Assembly (NCBI RefSeq): GCF_000374445.1
Contig: NZ_KB894433.1
Location: forward strand, 37,886 to 101,885
Source: Actinokineospora enzanensis DSM 44649
GTDB lineage: Bacteria; Actinomycetota; Actinomycetes; Mycobacteriales; Pseudonocardiaceae
Length of the DNA stretch: 64,000 nucleotides
Direction: 5' to 3'
Each line of letters begins with the position of its first letter. Position 1 is the stretch's first letter. The notes under the pieces are model-generated. The model searched no databases. It had not been told where the DNA came from and saw only the letters and a program-made list of their open reading frames with translations. Position numbers and translations under genes: made by a program. Below, piece after piece: positions 59,984 through 64,000 of the stretch.

Positions 59984-60772
59984 GTGCGGGTCCATGTCGT
60001 GTCCGATGTGCATGGCAACGCCGAGGCACTGGCTCGGGCGGGCGAGGGCGCCGACGCCCTGGTGGTCCTCGGCGACCTGATCGACTTCGTGGACTACCAC
60101 GACCACGGCGGCGGCATCATGGGCCGCGTGTTCGGTGCCGAGCAGGTCGGCGAGTTCGCCCGGCTGCGCCGTGAGCGCAGGCACAACGCCGCCGCCACGT
60201 TCGCGCGCGAGCTGTGGGCGGGCCTGGACGACGCCGCCGACCTGGTCGAGGAGGCGGTCCGCGAGCAGTACAAGGAGCTGTTCGCGGCGATGACCGCCCC
60301 CACCTACGCCACCCCGGGCAACGTCGACCTGCCCGAGCTGTGGCCGGAGTTCGCAGGCGATGGCGTGCGGGTGCTCGACGGCGACACCACCGAGATCGGC
60401 GGCCTGCGGTTCGGCTTCGTCGGCGGCGCGGTGCTGCCGTCCGGCGCGGTCCGCCGACCCGGCGCCGTGTTCCGCCCGTACCTGCGCACGCAGGAGGAGC
60501 TCGCGGTCGGCGTCGCCGCGCTCGGGCCGGTGGACGTGCTGTGCAGCCACGTGCCGCCGGACGTGCCGGAACTGACCTACGACGTCGTCGCCCGCCGGGT
60601 CGAGCTCGGCTCCACCGCGCTGCTCGCCGCGATCACCGCGCACCGGCCGCGCTGGGCGGTGTTCGGGCATGTCCACCAGCCGCTCGCGGTCCGCGCGAGG
60701 GTCGGCCGGACCGAGTGCGCGAACGTGGGTCACTTCCAGCGCTCCGGCAGGCCTTACGTGCTCCGGTGGTGA
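59984..60772 (+). CDS. Metallophosphoesterase
   Basis: A 262-residue calcineurin-like phosphoesterase with all metal motifs: VVSDVHGNAEAL, VVLGDLIDFVD, GNVD (in place of GNHD), CSHVPP and FGHVHQP. It hydrolyses a phosphoester, perhaps a nucleotide or phospholipid head group; the substrate is unknown. GTG 59984 is set by the -10 spacing; an in-frame upstream ATG at 59936 lies inside the previous gene. Confidence 0.85.
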   Translation: MRVHVVSDVHGNAEALARAGEGADALVVLGDLIDFVDYHDHGGGIMGRVFGAEQVGEFARLRRERRHNAAATFARELWAGLDDAADLVEEAVREQYKELFAAMTAPTYATPGNVDLPELWPEFAGDGVRVLDGDTTEIGGLRFGFVGGAVLPSGAVRRPGAVFRPYLRTQEELAVGVAALGPVDVLCSHVPPDVPELTYDVVARRVELGSTALLAAITAHRPRWAVFGHVHQPLAVRARVGRTECANVGHFQRSGRPYVLRW

Positions 60773-60783
60773 GCCGGACCCGG

Positions 60784-60789
60784 TAGCCT
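60784..60789 (+). promoter_or_regulatory. -10 element TAGCCT of second SRPBCC gene
   Basis: TAGCCT ends 7 nt before ATG 60797. Confidence 0.5.
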
Positions 60790-60796
60790 GCCGGGC

Positions 60797-61234
60797 ATGG
60801 CCGACGAGTCCACCCAGTCCATCGTCGTCGACGCGCCGCCCGAGCGGATCATGGCGGTGATCGCGGACTTCCCGGCGTACCCCGAGTGGGCCCAGGCGTT
60901 CACCAAGGTCGACGTGCTCTCCCTGGACGCGCGCGAGCGGGCCGAGCAGGTGGCGTTCGCGCTGGAGAGCGGCCCGTTCAAGGACTCCTACACGCTCGCC
61001 TACACCTGGGCCGACGACGGCCTGCGGGTGGACTGGACGCTGGTCAAGGGGCAGATGCAGCGGGCTCAGCGGGGCAGCTACGTGCTCACCTCGGACGCTG
61101 GCGGGACCACCGTCACCTACACCCTGTCGGTGCAGCTGGCGGTGCCGATGATCGGCCTGTTCCGGCGCAAGGCGGAGAAGATGATCATGGACACCGCGCT
61201 CAAGGAGCTCAAGCGCCGGGTCGAGCGGGGCTGA
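60797..61234 (+). CDS. SRPBCC-family protein (Rv2185c-like)
   Basis: A 145-residue START/polyketide-cyclase-like protein: SIVVDAPPERIMAVIADFPA, YPEWAQAFTKVDVL, and a C-terminal amphipathic helix KAEKMIMDTALKELKRRV. It matches the mycobacterial Rv2185c type by sequence feel and by its place 7 bp before an ArsA-like gene. It probably binds a hydrophobic ligand; function unknown. Confidence 0.82.
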   Translation: MADESTQSIVVDAPPERIMAVIADFPAYPEWAQAFTKVDVLSLDARERAEQVAFALESGPFKDSYTLAYTWADDGLRVDWTLVKGQMQRAQRGSYVLTSDAGGTTVTYTLSVQLAVPMIGLFRRKAEKMIMDTALKELKRRVERG

Positions 61235-61241
61235 CCGCCGG

Positions 61242-62378
61242 GTGCGGGTCCTGCTGTTCACCGGCAAGGGCGGGGTGGGCAAGACCACCCTCGCCGCGGC
61301 GACGGCCGCCCGGCTCGCCGCGTCCGGCCGCAAGTCGCTGGTGGTCTCCACCGACCCGGCGCACTCGCTGGCCGACGCGTTCGGCGTGCCTCTGGGCGCC
61401 GAACCCGCCGAAGTGGACACCTCGCTGTACGCCGCGCACATCGACGCGCGCGGCCTGGTCGACCGCGCCTGGCCGGGCCTGCGCGCCCGGTTCCGCGGCG
61501 TCGCCGCCGGGCTGGGCATCGACGCGGTCGACGCCGAGGAGCTGACCGTCCTGCCGGGCGTGGACGAGGTGCTCGCACTGTCCGAAGTGGCCCGCCTCGC
61601 CGCGACCGGACCATGGGACGTGCTGGTGGTCGACTGCGGGCCGACCGCCGAGACGCTCCGGCTGCTCGCCCTGCCCGAGGCCGTGACCACCTACCTCGAA
61701 CGGCTGCGCGGCGCCCGGTTGGTGCCCGACGTGCGCGCGGTGGCCGACGGCGTGGGCAAACTCGCCGATCACCTGGCCGGGCTGCGCGCGCTGCTGACCG
61801 ACGCGGAGAAGACCGGGGTCCGGCTCGTGCTCACCCCGGAACGACTGGTCGTCGCCGAGACCCGCCGCACGCTGACGGCGCTGGCGTTGCGTGGTGTGCA
61901 AGTGGACGCGCTGATCGCGAACCGGCTCATACCGCGCGCCAGCCGCTGGCATGGTCCTGCTGCTGCGTGGTTGCGCACGCGGAGGTCCGAACAGGACGCG
62001 GTGCTGTCGGAGCTGGAAGCCGCGACGCCGCTGCGCGTTCAGCTCGTGGAACATCTCGCCCACGAACCGGTCGGCACCGCGGCACTGCTCGCGGTCGCGA
62101 CCGAGCTTTACCGAGACGACGACCCGCTTGCCGAGAGCGCCCCCGCCACACCGTTGCTGTCGCTGGCATCGGACGGCGACGACTACCTGTTGACGATCAC
62201 CCTGCCGCTCACCGACGACGCCGACCTCGACCTCACCCGCGTCGGCGACGACCTGGCGGTCACCGTGGACGGCGTGCGCGGCCTCGTCGCCCTCCCGGCC
62301 GCCCTGCGCGGGCACGCCGTGGTCGACGCGGAAGCCGACGCGGGCGGCCTGACCGTGCGGTTCACCCCGGACGCGTGA
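61242..62378 (+). CDS. ArsA/GET3-like P-loop ATPase
   Basis: A 378-residue ATPase of the ArsA/Get3 group (Rv2184c-like). P-loop with the signature lysine: FTGKGGVGKTTLAAATAARL; switch region STDPAHSLADAFG; Walker B VLVVDCGPTAETLRLLALPE. The C-terminal part has a small alpha-crystallin-like strand set (LPLTDDADLDLTRVGDDLAV). Arsenite export is unlikely as no arsB or metalloid cysteines are evident; a role in protein or lipid targeting is possible. GTG 61242 follows the SRPBCC stop by 7 bp. Confidence 0.85.
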   Translation: MRVLLFTGKGGVGKTTLAAATAARLAASGRKSLVVSTDPAHSLADAFGVPLGAEPAEVDTSLYAAHIDARGLVDRAWPGLRARFRGVAAGLGIDAVDAEELTVLPGVDEVLALSEVARLAATGPWDVLVVDCGPTAETLRLLALPEAVTTYLERLRGARLVPDVRAVADGVGKLADHLAGLRALLTDAEKTGVRLVLTPERLVVAETRRTLTALALRGVQVDALIANRLIPRASRWHGPAAAWLRTRRSEQDAVLSELEAATPLRVQLVEHLAHEPVGTAALLAVATELYRDDDPLAESAPATPLLSLASDGDDYLLTITLPLTDDADLDLTRVGDDLAVTVDGVRGLVALPAALRGHAVVDAEADAGGLTVRFTPDA

Positions 62379-62448
62379 GCCTGGGTCCTGCCCGCGGCCG
62401 CGCGGAATGCCATGATGCGGCCGGAGCGGAACAACAGGAGGCATGCGG

Positions 62449-62787
62449 ATGAACGCGGACCCGGGCACCCGGCTCGCGGAGGAACTGGTCCTGCTCCTGT
62501 CCGCAGCGGCCGACCGCGTCGCCCCATGGCTCGACCGGGTGTCCACCGACCACCCCACCTCGGCCTGCGACTCGTGCCCGCTGTGCGCGCTGATCGCCCT
62601 CGTCCGCGGCGAACCGAACGACCTCGCCGCCAAGAGCGTCGACCGCCTCGCCGACGTGATCGCCCTCCTGCGCGCGGTACTGGCCGACCGCTGGCAGCCC
62701 GGCGAACCGCACATGCCCGGGTTCCGCCCCGACCCACCGAAGTCGGACCGCGTGCAACCGATCCCGGTCCGCCGCAGGCCCCGGTGA
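62449..62787 (+). CDS. Small hypothetical protein with CxxC
   Basis: A 112-residue protein, with helical N-terminal part (LAEELVLLLSAAADRVAPWL), a Cys cluster ACDSCPLCALIALVRGE and a basic Pro-rich tail. AGGAGG (62436-62441) selects ATG 62449 over ATG 62443. Its stop overlaps the ROK kinase start (GTGA). Possibly metal-binding; unknown function. Confidence 0.72.
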   Translation: MNADPGTRLAEELVLLLSAAADRVAPWLDRVSTDHPTSACDSCPLCALIALVRGEPNDLAAKSVDRLADVIALLRAVLADRWQPGEPHMPGFRPDPPKSDRVQPIPVRRRPR

Positions 62788-63722
62788 CCACGATCGGCAT
62801 CGACGTCGGCGGCACCAGCGTCCGCGCGGGCGTGGTCGACCACCGGGGCACGGTCCTGGACACGGCCCGCGGCTCGACACCGGTCGGGGAGACGGAACTG
62901 GAGGACGTGATCTGCGCCCTCGTCGACGAACTCCGCGACCGCCACCCGATCACCGCGATCGGCCTCGCCGTGGCCGGGTTCGTCGCGGACGACCGTCGAA
63001 CGGTCCGGTTCGCCCCACACCTGCCCTGGCGCGACGCCCCGGTCGCGGACCGAATCACGGCGCGCACGGGCCTACCGGTGGTGCTGGAACACGACGCGAA
63101 CGCGGCCGGGGTCGCCGAACACCGCTTCGGCGCCCTGCGCGGCGCGCACGTCGGCCTCCTGATCGCGCTGGGCACGGGCATCGGCGCGGCCCTGCTACTG
63201 GACGGCGAGGTCTTCCGGGGCGCCTATGGTGTGGCCCCCGAACTCGGCCACCTGCGCGTCGTCCCGAACGGCCGCCGTTGCTCCTGCGGCAAGGCCGGTT
63301 GCTGGGAACGCTACTGCAGCGGCACGGCGCTGGCCGCCACCGCGATCGGCCTCCTGGGCAGACATCGCGGCCAATCCACGATCCTGGCCCGCGAGGCCAA
63401 ACGAGACCCTGGCGGCATCACCGGCCGCCTTGTCGCCGCGGCCGCCCGCGACGGCGATCCGGTGGCCCGTCTTGCCCTCCAGGAGCTGGCGAAGTGGCTG
63501 GGTGAGGGGCTGGCCCTGGTGGCCGACATCTATGACCCGGAACTGGTCGTCCTGGGGGGTGGGGTGTCGGAATCGGCGCCGTTGTTCCTGGACTCTGCCC
63601 GTGAGCATTACCAGCGGATCGCTACCGGTGCTGGTCACCGACCGGTGGCTCGAATCCGGACCGCCCACCGGGGGGACTCGGCGGGCCTGGTCGGCGCCGC
63701 CGCCCTGGCCGCCCACTCCTGA
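62784..63722 (+). CDS. ROK-family glucokinase
   Basis: A 312-residue sugar kinase: ATP motif TIGIDVGGTSVRAGVVD, catalytic Asp in VLEHDANAAGVAEHRFG, the ROK zinc motif CSCGKAGCWERYCSG and GVAPELGHLRVVP. No helix-turn-helix, so it is the kinase rather than a repressor. It most likely phosphorylates glucose in the cytosol. GTG 62784 overlaps the preceding stop by 4 nt. Confidence 0.9.
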   Translation: MTTIGIDVGGTSVRAGVVDHRGTVLDTARGSTPVGETELEDVICALVDELRDRHPITAIGLAVAGFVADDRRTVRFAPHLPWRDAPVADRITARTGLPVVLEHDANAAGVAEHRFGALRGAHVGLLIALGTGIGAALLLDGEVFRGAYGVAPELGHLRVVPNGRRCSCGKAGCWERYCSGTALAATAIGLLGRHRGQSTILAREAKRDPGGITGRLVAAAARDGDPVARLALQELAKWLGEGLALVADIYDPELVVLGGGVSESAPLFLDSAREHYQRIATGAGHRPVARIRTAHRGDSAGLVGAAALAAHS

Positions 63723-63759
63723 CACCCCCGAATCGGCTCGGCTTGCTTGATCCTGTCGC

Positions 63760-63807
63760 CAGGCAGGCCCCGCCCCACCAGGGGGCGGGCCCACAAAAGA
63801 GACGCTA
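63760..63807 (-). repeat. 48-bp dispersed repeat, copy 2 (truncated by IS)
   Basis: Inverted relative to copy 1 at 26446-26493; 44 of 48 bases match. The repeat stops exactly at the TA where the IS630-type element is inserted, so its continuation should lie beyond the IS. Confidence 0.75.
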
Positions 63808-64000
63808 GTGTTCTGAGTCGGTAATTCGTTGGCAGTAGGCGGCGAGTGTGTTGAGGATGTCGTCGGCTGCTTTGGTCCAGACGAAGGGCTTGGGGTCCGC
63901 GTTCCATTCGTTGATCCAGCGGCGGACGTCGGCTTCGAGTTCGGTGACGCTGCGGTGGGTGGAGCGGCGGAGTTTGCGGTTGGTCAATTCGGCGAACCAG
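63805..64000 (-). CDS. IS630-family transposase (C-terminal part)
   Basis: Only the last 65 codons lie in the window: WFAELTNRKLRRSTHRSVTE, then RRWINEWNADPKPFVWTKAA and ITDSEH. This is the C-terminal end of a DDE transposase of the IS630 (Tc1/mariner-like) family. The stop TAG is made from TA of the target plus the first element base region, at 63805-63807. The rest is beyond the right edge. Confidence 0.9.
   Translation of the reverse strand, partial: WFAELTNRKLRRSTHRSVTELEADVRRWINEWNADPKPFVWTKAADDILNTLAAYCQRITDSEH
63808..64000 (-). mobile_element. IS630-family insertion sequence (right end, partial)
   Basis: The element begins after TA in CTAG with GTGTTCTGAGTCGGTAATTC, the presumed inverted repeat, and carries the transposase on the minus strand. 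It interrupts the 48-bp repeat. The far end is outside the window. Confidence 0.82.

Noticed and set aside
63808..63827. The IS630 end as parent of the MITEs
   Set aside because: Its end GTGTTCTGAGTC and the MITE end GTGGTGCGACTCAGAAC share GACTCAGAAC only in opposite orientation; the terminal bases beyond GTG differ, so a different IS630 relative is the likelier parent.

Overview
The window is high-GC actinobacterial chromosome. The protein sequences and gene order point to a Pseudonocardiaceae-type organism (Actinokineospora/Saccharothrix/Lentzea-like); this is inference from remembered families, not a database match. Supporting signs are the branched aa3 chain with a diheme QcrC, several XRE(DUF5753)/DUF397 regulator pairs, NucS mismatch repair, PimB-type mannosyltransferase, ROK glucokinase and many leaderless genes.

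Layout. 1-13.5 kb is mixed metabolism and regulation: a partial SanA/YdcF-type membrane protein, ethylmalonyl-CoA mutase, an isochorismatase-family hydrolase divergent from a GlxA-type regulator, an XRE regulator followed by three tandem DUF397 genes, a crotonase, a papain-like protein, a secreted GH18 chitinase with a likely DasR operator, a NarL-type two-component system, a NUDIX hydrolase and NucS. 13.7-20.7 kb is accessory in character: a small protein plus DUF6879 protein, a STAND ATPase-TPR protein with an amyloid-like N-terminal motif, an MFS exporter, a small membrane gene split by a MITE, and a second XRE/DUF397 pair. 20.8-30.5 kb holds a sodium:solute symporter pair, a lipoprotein, the dhaKLM operon (second MITE at its end), a double-domain 3-hydroxyacyl-CoA dehydrogenase, an FmdB zinc ribbon and an aldo/keto reductase.

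29.8-62.4 kb is a conserved core block whose order recalls Mycobacterium tuberculosis Rv2206 down to Rv2183c: DUF3043, glycerate kinase, erpA, adoK, asnB, ctaC, ctaF, trpD, ctaE, qcrCAB, an exonuclease/UvrC-like protein, NlpC/P60 hydrolase, pimB, SRPBCC and ArsA-like genes. It encodes most of the cytochrome bcc-aa3 supercomplex (ctaD is not here), iron-sulfur assembly and cell-envelope enzymes. Inserted in it are a methionine aminopeptidase/XRE pair with a 28-bp operator, and a five-gene minus-strand operon at 56.5-59.4 kb joining type VII secretion-like WXG proteins, a CHAP peptidase, two EbfC-like proteins and a NACHT-like protein with degenerate Walker A.

The right edge is a ROK glucokinase, then a 48-bp dispersed repeat interrupted by an IS630-family element that runs off the window. 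Convergent pairs are usually separated by strong hairpin terminators. Many genes lack a Shine-Dalgarno and instead carry a TANNNT-type hexamer 6-7 nt before the start codon, which indicates leaderless transcription.
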